From Aphrophora alni (taxonomy: Eukaryota; Arthropoda; Insecta; Hemiptera; Aphrophoridae), in contig OY740773.1 in the NCBI GenBank assembly GCA_963513935.1, forward strand, positions 97,821,291-97,885,290: DNA of 64,000 nt, given 5' to 3'. The position numbers and the translations under genes are program-made. Each line of letters opens with the position of its first letter. The first letter of the stretch is position 1. Of the stretch, positions 32,721 to 42,945 are shown one piece after another. The notes under the pieces are model-generated. The model was given only the letters and a program-made list of their open reading frames with translations, was not told the origin of the DNA and searched no databases.

Positions 32721-33248
32721 AAGTTTGTTTAAGAGTGATGGTTATATGTCAATTTATACCCATGTTTTTACTTGCAGAAATCCTGTAAAACCTGAGCTTA
32801 CTATCAGTTCTAATTGCTTAATGTAAATGGACATGGGCATATTTATTGTGAGTCTTAAGCTTCCTGTCACCCCGGTAGTCTGTCATATAAATTGGTAAGT
32901 TTGTTTAAGAGTAAAGGTTATATGTCAATTTATACCCATGTTTTTACTTGTAGAAATCCTGTAAAACCTGAGCTTACTATCAGTTCTAATTGTTTAATGT
33001 AAATGGACATGGGCATATTTATTGTGAGTCTTAAGCTTCCTGTCGTCCCGGTGGTTTGTCACATAAATTGCAAAGTTTGTTTAAGAGTGAAGGTTATATG
33101 TCAATTTATACCCATTTTCTTACTTGCAGAAATCCTGTAAAACCTAGGCTTACTATCAGTTCTAATTGCTTAATGTAAATGGACATGGGCATATTTATTG
33201 TGAGTCTTAAGCTTCCTGTCGCCCCGGTGGTCTGTCACATAAATTGCC
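32721..33248. repeat. 176-bp satellite-like tandem repeat, three units
   Basis: The block AAGTTTGTTTAAGAGTGA starts at 32721, 32897 and 33073 and its first bases again at 33249, an exact 176-base period with few substitutions. Each unit carries two roughly inverse segments, GTCAATTTATACCCATGTTT and AAATGGACATGGGCATATTT. Nucleosome-sized unit. Confidence 0.9.
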
Positions 33249-33440
33249 AAGTTTGTAGTCGTGAACGGCGCTTCATTAGGATGATACTTCCTCTTTGAGG
33301 TTCAGAGAAGCCGCCCTCAACATGAGGGAACTATTAGCTACACTTTAACTCCGCCGACAGTCAATACACCTGGACTTGTACAAGTGTTTCTGTCCCATAA
33401 ACCTGGAGGAATGTCCTACGCTATAAAACTACGGGACATA
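33249..33440. other. G+C-richer patch following the satellite, unexplained
   Basis: Starts with the truncated fourth satellite unit and continues with GTGAACGGCGCTTC, AGAAGCCGCCCTCAACATGAGG and CCGCCGACAGTC. Short frames on the minus strand (about 20 codons) but no splice pair. It could be the edge of an element carrying the satellite, or a relic exon. Confidence 0.35.
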
Positions 33441-33694
33441 ATTACTTATAAAATGAATATATGAGGAAGGATACGAACCTTGTTAGGTTTAACTTTCTGA
33501 AAGGATTTGTTTGTCCTCAAGTCCTGTGAAGAGATAAATGACTTGTTAAGGACGTAATTATTTAAGATTTCAGTTTTTAGTTTTCTGTGCCGAAAAATAT
33601 CAACCAGATTTGTATATTTTTTTACAACTGTAATTAAAAACATGGCTACAAGTAAATTAGGAAAAGATATTTGTGAACGCATAAAAAAACAAGT

Positions 33695-33860
33695 TACATG
33701 ATCATGGTACTTACCCAGCTCGATCACACGATGTAATACAAACAGATCCTTAAAATGTAATACCCAAAAGTTGGTGTCCTGGGCTTCGTAGAAAATGTGA
33801 AATTGTATTGGGGTCTTACTTACTAGTGTAAGTTTGTTAAAACAGTTGTTACACAGTGGT
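33695..33860 (+). repeat. Repeat B copy, 5' part
   Basis: CATGGTACTTACCCAGCTCG, ACACGATGTAATACAAACAG, AATACCCAAAAGTTGG and TTGTTAAAACAGTTGTTACAC. Lacks the CACTCGCTACG block. Confidence 0.7.
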
Positions 33861-34029
33861 GTATGTTTAAATTTTAATTTTTGACCGTGAAAAAATTCAA
33901 AATTTCGAATGCAATTTTAAAGTTGGTAGACCTTTTTGCACAAATATTGTGGTTAAATATTAGGGACATATCAGAAAACTTAAGGGAGAAATATATATTG
34001 TATTTATTATCTGTCCACCAAAGGTCTTA

Positions 34030-34330
34030 TTAAATGGGTTAGTGAGTTCTCGCCTGGGTTATGGGCTGAGTTGTTGGGACGTTACCTATCTCTCCACCCT
34101 CAACCTATTATATCAATCCAAAAATATATTGTAATAGTAATTTCGAAGAAACCTTGATTCAAACACTCTTGGCCTATTTTTCCATATTAAAAATCCTAAC
34201 GCTGAGACATGTGTATATTTTTAAAATCTCAAAGTTTTTCCGAACGAAGAATTATCATATTCATAACAATAGTACAGTACATATTCTCTGAGAAAGACTA
34301 GAGACGCACTTATGGGACAGCTAGAATCAT
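34030..34330 (+). pseudogene. LINE reverse-transcriptase C-terminal remnant
   Basis: 34037-34125 reads NGLVSSRLGYGLSCWDVTYL, matching the F-x-S-x-L-x-Y-G-L-x-x-W-G block after the RT domain of jockey/CR1-type non-LTR retrotransposons. Further on, QKYIVI fits L-Q-K-R-A-I-R-I-I, and 34187-34250 reads LKILTLRHVYIFKISKFF, like the family's K-x-L-x-I-L-T-L-P-S-L-Y-I-Y-E. Frameshifts and stops divide the three blocks. No catalytic F-x-D-D region nearby. Confidence 0.65.
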
Positions 34331-35110
34331 AAACTTTTGCACCCTTATGGCAATTGGATGTGCCAGTACACCTGACTTACTTGATGATTCTACGTGTAGT
34401 CCGAAAAATTAAATATTGTGTGAAAATTATTAAATTTTGATACAATGATCCTGGTTTCTCAAAACCCACCCGGGGTTTGGGGGGCCTAGCCCCAAACGAG
34501 TGAAGAGAGTCTAATCCATATAGGCTACAACCCTTGTGGGAGTTACTCATCTATACAAATTTTAACCTAGCTATGAGCTAGAAACTTGAAATTTGGCAAA
34601 CTTGTACCCTGTAATTGACGGGAAAACCCCCAGAAATTTAAATTGAAAGTTTTCAACCCCGAATGATTCAAAATGGTGGATGCAACTTTAAAGTCAATGT
34701 AGACTCTTCTTCCAGGTCTATTGTAGCTAAACCTGTTGAAAAACGAATTTCACCAGCAGATACAGATTTGGTAATATCTACAAGTTTGTTTTTATAACTT
34801 TTTCGAATAATCATCGGGTATAGGCCTACCTTAAGAGAGGTAAAATTTTTTTTACATTTTCCACAATTTATCTATTCTTTTGACACACTATAGGACAGCT
34901 AGAATCATTAAATTTTGCACGCTTGTAGTAGTTGGATATGCCAGTATGCCAGCCAAATTTGATGATTCTGGATATCTTATAATTGCGTAAAAAAAAAAAA
35001 AAAAAAAAAAAAATCAAATAATGAATGAAAATTATTAAGTTTTCATCTATAACTTTAATCCGTGACTTTGTCAAAACCTACTGGAGGTTTGGGCGAAGTT
35101 AATCATATGT
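34312..35110. repeat. Repeat F, two copies about 577 bp apart
   Basis: GGACAGCTAGAATCAT.AA at 34316 and 34893, followed in both by TTTGCAC.CTT, TTGGAT.TGCCAGTA and, further on, GAAAATTATTAA.TTTT and GGGGTTTGG/GGAGGTTTGG. Direct repeat with a poly-A tract (34988-35013) in the second copy. Confidence 0.6.
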
Positions 35111-35440
35111 ATAACGAAATAGAGACTATCAAAGGATTAGAATAAAAAATAAACTGTGCTTTTAGATTGAACAAACTATCTCACTCTTTCACAAAAAAAA
35201 AAGAATCACTAGTATTCAACGCCAAAAATCTCAGTTCGAAAGTTGCTACTTAAAAAGTAAATTTTCACTATGGACACAGTCTTTGAAAACAAATTTGTAT
35301 ATACTCAGGGTTAAAACATGTTTCATTGTTGCAATTAAAAACATCTTTAGGTTTAATCGTATTTAATTAAAATCAAACTTTTAATATCAGGGGTTATGGT
35401 TCATTTTTGTTTCTGCCATTTATTCTTGAACTATATTTTT
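35111..35440. other. No gene seen
   Basis: A+T-rich spacer. Confidence 0.4.
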
Positions 35441-35530
35441 CACTTATGTGACATTAATCTTCACAATGCGCTAAAATTTAAACGTAATCGGTAGTCCCGA
35501 TTTTGAGAAATTATGTTTCTTATAATATCT
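35440..35530. repeat. Repeat C fragment
   Basis: TAATCGGTAGTCCCGATTTTGAGAAATTATGTTTCTTATAA-like block shared with 47050-47090. Confidence 0.45.
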
Positions 35531-35561
35531 CATGGCTGATTTGTTTTTACCTCTCTCAGGG

Positions 35562-35630
35562 GCTAACTACACAGGAGTGGAAATCTAGAGGGATCCTAGC
35601 TAGATTTACACATTTTCGTCTAGTCTTGTT
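35562..35630 (-). mobile_element. SINE-A fragment, left of LINE remnant
   Basis: GGAATCTAGAGG-like start, then GGATCCTAGCTAGATTTACAC and TCGTCTAGTCTTG, breaking off where the LINE-derived sequence begins. Confidence 0.55.
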
Positions 35631-35639
35631 TTTTAATTA

Positions 35640-36010
35640 TTTTCATTGGTGGATCTAGCCCCGGGACACCTCAGCCTGAAAGGATTTTTGTGTACTTCCT
35701 ATTTCTAAAATGCCTAGTTTAATTCAAAATTATTCTCTAGAACGTGTCCAGCCATATCATCAATTTCTTTTGGAGGTCCTAACTGGTCTAAGATCCTGAA
35801 TCTCCTTTGTCCCCATACGTCACACATCAAAAGTAGATGTTCTACTGTTACAGGGAATTGTTTACAGAGTCTGCACCTCAAGTTCTGTCACGATGCTCAA
35901 AGTCTTCTTCAGATTGTGTCTATTTAAAGTTCTTACATCGAAAGTTTTTGATCTGGTTTATATAGTACCCATAGAGTTTACCTCTCGAAATTTCCTTCAT
36001 TGAGAGTCTT
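35640..36010 (-). pseudogene. LINE 3'-end remnant with C-x2-C...H...C motif
   Basis: On the minus strand 35735-35890 is open: LRCRLCKQFPVTVEHLLLMC followed by DVWGQRRFRILDQLG and an ELN stop. The C-R-L-C ... V-E-H-L-L-x-x-C pattern is the CCHC-type zinc motif near the C-terminus of many insect non-LTR retrotransposon polyproteins (R1/I/jockey-like). It lies between two SINE-A fragments. Upstream codons (RGKLYGYYINQIKNF) are broken by stops. Degraded; no RT core. Confidence 0.65.
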
Positions 36011-36019
36011 TGTCTCTAC

Positions 36020-36238
36020 CCATCTTGATCTCTAGCTGGATCTATATATTTTCATGTAGTGTTGGGTTAGATTCCTTTATTTTATCTTGACTATTAGATA
36101 TCTCTTGATCAACTCTTGTTCCCTTCTGACCCTCACGTTAACAGAGTGTTCGAGGGATAGCGATCTGCATTTTATCTTCTCCCCCCCCCATTAAGCGATG
36201 ATGATAGAGAGGTTTACGCTTTTAAACAAAAAAAGAGA
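36020..36238 (-). mobile_element. SINE-A copy, right of LINE remnant
   Basis: TCTAGCTGGATCTATATATT, GTGTTGGGTTAGATTCC, TCTCTTGATCAACTCTTGTTC, a C run at 36181, GCGATGATGATAGAGAGG and TTTAAACAAAAAAAG. Confidence 0.7.
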
Positions 36239-36254
36239 GTCTTTAACAGATAAC

Positions 36255-36430
36255 TGACGTTCCGGAGTTGGAAAGTTGATCAAAATCATTATACCCGATT
36301 ATGAAAAATCTTAATTTTTGTGTTTTTTTATGTTAATTAAAAAATGGTAGATACGTCTCTAGATTTGCCCAAATATCAAATTTGATTATATTTTGTCCAC
36401 GGTTTTGGGCTGTGTACATTTACATACGAC
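36255..36430. repeat. Repeat C fragment
   Basis: TTGATCAAAATCATTATACCCGATTATGAAAAATC and TTGTGTTTTTTTATG; same blocks as 29060-29125. Confidence 0.5.
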
Positions 36431-37150
36431 AGATCTAGGCCTACTTCATCAAAAAACAACTTTTTTTGAATTAAGAGGACCTAAAAAACAGTCATATCCT
36501 CAAAGAACTCTACATCAATTTTGTTCACCGTCACATAACCTCTAAACCGTGTGTATTAGATTAAGTAAAAATCTTAAAATTATGAAGTAATTAAGATTTT
36601 TTCTGCAAAATCAAACAAGAAACATTATAAGAAAAATAACGCACGTCAGAAGAGCGGATGATTATCATAAACAAAAAAAGCGTGGGATATTTAGTGTTTT
36701 TGCGTGTTGAAAGAGGTATTTTTTACTCCTTTCGACCTTAATTTGAAAAGTTTCAGAAAATATTGCTTGTTTAATTTCTAACCCCAATTTGCCGCTCCGT
36801 TAGCCTTTGGAAATTTTTCAAACCGACCTCTGCGTTGACTAGTCTACGTTGATTTGTGTTAGGTTATAGTTTATCTCGAATACGTTTCAAATGAACGTGA
36901 TTCGAATTAATAAGGAAACTAGAATTGTGTCCTAGAGGAGCTTCTGGAACGTTTGGAAATACTTATGGAATACCGCCAAGAAGACAGGATAGTGGGGATT
37001 CCTCAACAGAGAAAAGTTGTAATTTTAAAACCGAAATATTGGTGTAAACTAAATATATATATTGGCATGTCGTAAAAGTTATTGTAAATCAAGAAATATG
37101 TAGTTAAATAAAACATTGTTATGTTTTCCATAATTTCCAATAATTTCAGT
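36431..37150. other. No gene seen
   Basis: A+T-rich with scattered G+C; short frames lack domains or splice context. Confidence 0.4.
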
Positions 37151-37154
37151 AGAG

Positions 37155-37605
37155 TAATTAATGTTTACATTATACCAGTGAACTATTGCAAGAATGAAAC
37201 TTAGCACGTAAATACTATACCTTAAAATCTACTTTTTGAAATAACTATCAATTTTTCAGAAGAAAATCTTAAATGAGCCATTTGAACAAGCTCAACATTG
37301 TTGCTTTTAAACCGCCCACATTTTGTATGTGATAAACCTTTTGATTTCGGATTTTCCTACTAACATTGTATTCTACTAACAGAGTCCTTTAATATTATAT
37401 AAATCTCGACCTACCCTTTCATTTAAGATTTTATTTTTTGACTCCCTACGTGGCGTCACTATAAGATCATGAAAAATTGATAGTTGCTTCAAAAAGTAGA
37501 TTTTAAGGTATAGTATTTATGAGCTAAGTTTGATTGCTTAATCTGCAGTGGTTCAAAAATATAACGCCGTTCTGATACGTTTTGGACACCCTGTATAGGC
37601 TATTC
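37155..37605. mobile_element. Palindromic non-autonomous element E5
   Basis: CTATACCTTAAAATCTACTT with TTGAAATAACTATCAATTTTTC (37215-37258) is inverted at 37473-37520. The right tip reads TTGGACACCCTGTATAGG, an ACAGGGTGTCC end; the left tip is not clear. Confidence 0.6.
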
Positions 37606-37837
37606 TTTTTCAGACAAAAACTAATATAAAAAATAAACAAATTATTATTATTAAGACTACAAATAAAAATTCCACTAAGAGAAATCTGAATTATTTCTCT
37701 TCTTTTCTTTAAAGTGTTTTCTAAGACAGAAACATGGTTCCTATTCAAACTGTGATATGTCTCAACAGATGTTTGATATTCTATATTATATTGTGTTAAT
37801 TAGACTTTGTTTACACACAAAAATGTTTAAACAAAAT

Positions 37838-38895
37838 ATATAGAGTGTTCCTGAACTCTCCTTAAAAACGGCGGGGTATTGTTCCTTGTGTTAAAAGAAG
37901 TCAAAAACGTAATAAAACCAGCGTCTATCTCGTTTCGTTGTCCTTTTGTCCGTAAGAGTGTTTTACCAAAAAATTTTGTTTTTAAAAAACGATTACAGAA
38001 TTGAAACAAATTTGAGTTCATTGCTGTTATTGTTAGTTTCAGTTAGTGTTAGATTTAATTATTGTAACTCATTTTGTTTTAAATTGGTAGCCATTCATAG
38101 TTTTTAAATTGAAATAACTCTAAAACCAGCATTTTTAGAAAAAAACCCATTTATTAGTCAATTTAATTTGAAATCCATAGTTGTTTCTAAAATTAGGCAA
38201 AAAAAATATATATATTTGCAATTTTTTGTAAAGCAGTGAAAGAACAATGAAATGAATAAATGAAGATGTTTTTTAAGTATGTTTTTTAATTGGAGTTGTA
38301 TTAAAATTTATCTATTAACAGTAATGGTTAAATTAACTTAAATCCTTGTAATTGTACAAAAATGTCTTTTGTGAAAGTATGGGAATTTATATAGTTTCAT
38401 ATTGTCTTTAGAAATTCAACAAATCAGCTGTTATTACAAATAATAGATCAGCTGACCAGTCTGCTGTTGATGTATCAACACTGAAACTAGCTGTTTTTAC
38501 AGTACAACAATCAACAGTTTGAAATAAACATTCTGCACAAAAAAACATTCACCCAATTTTAAAAACGAAAGCAACTATGAATTTTACATATTTTATTAAA
38601 TAAAGTCGTTCTTGTAAAGTTTTAGAGTTATTTTAATTTAAAAACTTTAAATAGCTGACATTTTGTAATGAGTTGGGTTACAATAATGAAACTTTTAACA
38701 AAAGCAACCAAATTTGATTTAATTCTGTAGAGCTGTTTTTCAGAAAAAATTTTTTTTTAGTAAAAAGCACACACGGACGGACAGACAGACAACGAAACGA
38801 GATAGACCCTTGTATGTATTAAGTTTTTGACTTCTTTTTACCCAAAGAACAATACCCCTAAGTTTGTAAGGAGAGTTCGGAAACACCCTGTATGT
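37838..38895. mobile_element. Palindromic non-autonomous DNA element E6, about 1.06 kb
   Basis: Left terminus ATATAGAGTGTTCCTGAACTC, right (inverted) ATACAGGGTGTTTCCGAACTC; both continue TCCTTA.AAAC, GGGGTATTGTTC and AAAAGAAGTCAAAAAC, then the block around CTATCTCGTTTCGTTGTC. Arms at least 130 bp. No transposase. Frames at 37827-38021 and 38827-39135 begin in the arms and are not genes. Confidence 0.75.
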
Positions 38896-38954
38896 AATAT
38901 ATTTTCAGAAACTATCAAACCAATTGATACGAGCAATACAATGACGCAACAAAA

Positions 38955-39130
38955 CAAGCTGATGGGAGCCATCATGGTAACTTACCCACCATACAATTCA
39001 ATACAAGCAAATCCTATAATTGTAATGCCAAAAGGTGTTTTGTTGAGGCTGGTAGGGAATTTAAATTGTATTGCTAGATCAAGGGGTCTTGCCCAACAAG
39101 TTAAGTTGTTAAAAACAGTTGTTACAGTTA
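38955..39130 (+). repeat. Repeat B copy, 5' part
   Basis: GATGGGAGCCATCATGGTAAC, TTACCCACCATACAATTCAAT, AAATTGTATTGCTAGATCAA, GGTCTTGCCCAACAAG and GTTAAAAACAGTTGTTACAG. The 102-codon frame across it is repeat sequence. Confidence 0.7.
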
Positions 39131-39194
39131 AATAAATATTTAGCTTGACTTATGAGATGTGCTACAACACAAATTCTTACCGTTTATTTATTCG

Positions 39195-39226
39195 AACGCG
39201 TTTCAAAAATAAAATGGCATCATCAG
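39195..39226 (-). ncRNA. Hammerhead motif with eroded stem II
   Basis: Minus strand: exact CTGATGA, T, GCCAT, TTTAT, TTTT, GAA, ACGCGT, T. The core is intact but stem II no longer pairs. The region 39165-39290 has inverted TCTCACAAA/TTTGTGAGA-type ends like the 3945-4130 pair. Confidence 0.5.
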
Positions 39227-39369
39227 TGATGTATGAGCTATAATAACAGTTTATAACTATTTGTGAGAATCTGTGTTTTAGTTTTATTAAGTTGGTACAG
39301 AGTATTCACGTCTGCTAAATGGCCCTAGTAGATGTGTATAAAAAAGTTTCTACTAGCTTCAGTAGAGTC

Positions 39370-39450
39370 TGTGTCAACCCTGGCGGACATTTGTAAAGGC
39401 GCCTCCACTCACTACGCTCGTGTCGTTAATCTGCAGAATCTCGTAACTAT
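39370..39450 (+). repeat. Repeat B terminal fragment
   Basis: GGCGCCTCCACTCACTACGC, CGTGTCGTTAATC and AATCTCGTAAC. Confidence 0.6.
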
Positions 39451-39984
39451 AGACTACCCAATCTAGGGATAACTTTTCTTAGGGGTGAGAGTCTGAAATT
39501 ACATTTTTAACTTCGCCATTTCTCGTAGTAGAGAGGTATCATGGTATCATTAGATGCAGAATTGAAATATGAACATTTTAATGTAATTTAGTCTGTTATA
39601 TGTTGAATAACACAGAAGATATAAACAGAAAACTGTTTCCCCCCATTTTGACATTTTAAATTATATTTTTATGTTCTTTCAATAGGGTTACATTAAACTC
39701 CTGCATACCAAATTTCACGTTCCTATATTAATTTTTATGGACGCTATCGTAATTACGTACAACGACAAATCGAAAATTACTTTTTCAGTTTTCTATCGTC
39801 ATGAAATGGGAAGATCAATCGTAAAAACGTGGTAGATACAATTTGTAACTAAATAGTAAAACATCATAGTAAATCTGAATCAATTACAAAAAAGATTAAG
39901 AACCACATCTTCGTGTTTTTTTTAATCAAGTGATAAAATCTAAACTAAGTATGTAAACGTAGGGGAAGTGAAGGGGGAGTGCCA

Positions 39985-39988
<4 letters not shown>
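39451..39988. other. No gene seen
   Basis: A+T-rich spacer. Confidence 0.4.

Positions 39989-40041
<53 letters not shown>
39989..40041. repeat. (GA)n microsatellite
   Basis: About 26 perfect AG units. The minus-strand frame at 39940-40131 runs through it (SLSLSL) and is not a gene. Confidence 0.95.
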
Positions 40042-40046
<5 letters not shown>

Positions 40047-40429
40047 ACGACATCTGACGGTGATTAGGGCCTGTAAACGATACGGAACTAATTCGAAACA
40101 GATGAAAAAAAAGTCGTAATAAAATAAACAAAGATAGAAGGCGTGGATCTTTGTGTAAACATAAAAGGATGGACTAAAGGGCTGTATGATGTTAGACCGT
40201 GTTGTTATTTATTTATGAGGGTTCACCACTAACGATACTTCCTATTTTTCTCGGATTTAAATCAGGAATCAACTACTGGATTCCAATTACAGATCGAAGT
40301 GAGACCCTGATTCAACACTACCATTTGTATTTCGTTTGTGTGTTTGTTTGTTACCCAGTTTGTTGATAAGTTTCGTTGTAATCATTTTGTTTTTGTTGTT
40401 TACAGGCGTAAAACCACTCAGTCATTAAT
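40042..40429. other. No gene seen
   Basis: Nothing supported. Confidence 0.4.
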
Positions 40430-40626
40430 AGACTAAAAAAGAAGGAGAAAGGAGTGTAAAATAATGCCCCTTAGCCCTCGAATATTCTATAGGATCAAGG
40501 TCGGAATAGAATAAGAGTTGGTCAAGAGAAACCTAATAGGAAGAAGGAAAGACGTGGATCTAACCCAAGAATCCAAAGAAAAAAGTGTAGATCCAGCTAG
40601 ATTACCTCGGGCTTCCCACATTCGTA
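40430..40626 (+). mobile_element. SINE-A copy, 5' truncated
   Basis: Starts within the AAGAAGGAGAAAGGAGTGTAA block; TTAGCCCTCGAATATTC, AGAGTTGGTCAAGAG, GTGTAGATCCAGC follow; ends CTCGGGCTTCCCAC. 3' terminus missing. Confidence 0.7.
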
Positions 40627-40991
40627 CGATAAACAATATCAATTTCTAAAAATACTTACCATCTGCATTGCGATTAGTTTGTTGAATATCTAACCTAACC
40701 TAACTTAACCTGAGCCATTTTAACTCCATATGTAGGCTATAGGCTATTATTTCAATTTTAAAACTGCTGTAAATATTGGTTATAAGTCAGTTCCACTACT
40801 CGTAAGTGTTATAAGTAAACGGTAAGAATTTATTTGTTTATTTATTGTCAAATCTTTCTAGCCAACACCGAGGCGGGGGTTCAAAGGTGTTGTGCGTTTT
40901 TTTTGCTTGCCAAATTTTGTTTTCTCAAGAGTTCTCACGTTAGTGTTAAACATCAACCTGGCGAGCTATGGGCGCTACACCCCCGTTAGTA
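40627..40991. other. Short CCTAA tract, otherwise nothing
   Basis: CTAACCTAACCTAACTTAACC at 40691-40711 is a short telomere-motif run inside a non-telomeric context. Confidence 0.5.
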
Positions 40992-41023
40992 CTAAAGATG
41001 GGTTTCCGTCTCTGAAACGCGTC
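40992..41023 (+). ncRNA. Hammerhead-like motif, degenerate
   Basis: CTAAAGA, T, then GGGTTTCCGTCTCT with poor pairing, GAA, ACGCGT, C. The tail AGAAGTCACAAGACGG groups it with 6756 and 51860. Confidence 0.45.
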
Positions 41024-41829
41024 TAAGACAAAAGAAGTCACAAGACGGAACCGAATAAAGCTTTTAAAATTCTAAATATTATACTCTAATAGTGACTGGG
41101 TTATTTCCTTTTTTTTAAAAATATATTAAAAGAACAATTTTTTTTTTCATAAAATAAAACAAAAGCAAGAAATAAGTAACTTTAGGACTTAAGAACTAGC
41201 ATATTCTAAATATTGAGTATTGACAAGTTAATTTAGAGTTGTAAAATACAAAACTTCTTAGCATTTCAACAAAACAAAGAATATTTAGGTCATCAAATTT
41301 GAGAATACAGTAGCTGTATTTTGGTGCAAACATTCCTTCAAGCAGGTAAACGTTGTAAAATTTTCTTGTTATGTTATTTGTTTCTCAAATGAAAATCACG
41401 TACTTATGCTCTTCTTTTCATCACGTCCGTGTAATGTAAAAATGCAACCATTACGATGGATTTAAAGTAAAATACAAAATAGATCACTTCCCTTCTTTCT
41501 GTCAGATAAGAAAAGCAAACTTCATCGTCTATGGTCTAGACTGGTTTTAGCCGTAAGCAAATAGTTCACTGCACCCTCGCCAGATGTCGCTTTACTTTCA
41601 ACTTTTCTCAGAAATCATTAAATTCTGATTTAAATTAATTTTAATGCTTTCTCAACATTTAGCTTACGTTATTTTCCAACTAATACACTTAACCTAATTT
41701 ATAAAAAAGGGAACGCCGACTTGCAAAATATCAGGATTATCTTTTAGTCAGATTTCGACATTTAATAGATTGTTACAGCTTTTTCTTAGTGTTATAATTA
41801 ATTGATGTACAAGAGGTGAGTTAATTACA
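41024..41829. other. No gene seen
   Basis: A+T-rich spacer, no supported feature. Confidence 0.4.
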
Positions 41830-41935
41830 ACAAGTTGAATGCCATCGTGGTACTTACCCAGCGCAATCATACAATGTAAAACAAGCAGATCCTATATAAT
41901 ACCCAAAAGTTGGTTTATTTTACCTTGTAGTAATT
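41830..41935 (+). repeat. Repeat B copy, 5' part
   Basis: GCCATCGTGGTACTTACCC, AATCATACAATGTAAAACAA, GCAGATCC and AATACCCAAAAGTTGG; ends where SINE-A begins. Confidence 0.65.
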
Positions 41936-41944
41936 TCTTTTATT

Positions 41945-42107
41945 GTTATTTAAAGGGAAAAACATCTCTGTCATCATCACCTCATGCAAAAATTGAAGGA
42001 AAAAACATATAATAAAGACCACTAGCACTTGAAAACTCTAATATCGTCAGGGTCGGAACAGAACAAGAGTTGGTCAAGCGAGAAATTATAGGAAAGATAA
42101 AAGAGAC
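41945..42107 (+). mobile_element. SINE-A copy, 3' truncated
   Basis: ATTTAAAGGGAAAAACATCTC, GTCATCATCACC, CGTCAGGGTCGG and AAGAGTTGGTCAAGCGAG; stops at AAAGAGACG. Confidence 0.7.
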
Positions 42108-42134
42108 GTTTTATATACCAGTAATTAACTTATG

Positions 42135-42945
42135 AACTTTTGGGGGTTCAATAAGTTTTAAGGGGGAACTCCCCTTGTTTTTATAAACTCTAAAATGATA
42201 TGGAAGTCAACTTTGAAAAAAGTGCTAAATTTCATTAAAAATAACGATTTTATTATTTTTTTAAATTGGTTACTCCCAATTTTTATAATAGAAAGTTATT
42301 CTTTGGTCAAATTTAAGACAATATGCGGAATTGGATTCGTCGTGCATGTAGGGAAATGTACAGGACTGTTATTTTAAATACAGATCAATCTTTTAGGCGT
42401 CACATTAGAATGTGCATTGAAAACAAGGGTAGACATTTTGAGCACTTGATTTAGCGATCGAACTAAACTGGTTTAAAGCAATAATTCCAATGTTGTTTAA
42501 TTTTATTGAATTTATTATTTCTTAAATATCCAAATAGTTTGGAATTACGAAAACTTTTATGTTAACCTGTCTTGTAGTCTCACTTCTGTGTGATATTAAA
42601 TTGAATTATTCTCAAAAGCTTTTTTGTGCTTGTGATTTTTTTGGTAATCTTCTTATTTTACTTTGTAATCAACTTAATTTCTGATAAAACAGGACATAAA
42701 ACTAATAAACTGTCACAGCATATGTTCTCCAGCTCTGTTATTATTTGGAATTTCGGGAAAGTGTCAATTAAAAAAAGTCTCTTTCCATTATAAAAATTGG
42801 GGGTTAAAAATTTAAAAAAATTAAATCCCTACTTTTAATGAATTTAGCACTATTTTCAAAATTGATTTCTACGCCATTTTAGAGCTTACAAAAAGGGGAG
42901 TTCCCCATTAAAACTTATTTGTACTCCCAACGGTTAAAAATTTAG
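42135..42945. mobile_element. Palindromic non-autonomous element E7, about 0.8 kb
   Basis: Left arm 42150-42302 (TAAGTTTTAAGGGGGAACTCC, TGCTAAATTTCATTAAAA, CCCAATTTTTATAATAGAAAG) is inverted at about 42763-42930 (CTTTCCATTATAAAAATTGG, GAATTTAGCA, GGGGAGTTCC). No coding capacity. Confidence 0.65.

Noticed and set aside
32721..33248. Possible CRISPR-like or regularly spaced array
   Set aside because: Whole 176-bp units are repeated without unique spacers and the genome is eukaryotic; it is a satellite.
38827..39135. 102-codon frame, longest plus-strand frame in the region
   Set aside because: It joins the arm of palindromic element E6 to a repeat B copy; no protein family.
39940..40131. Frame with SLSLSL repeat
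   Set aside because: Translation of the (GA)n microsatellite.
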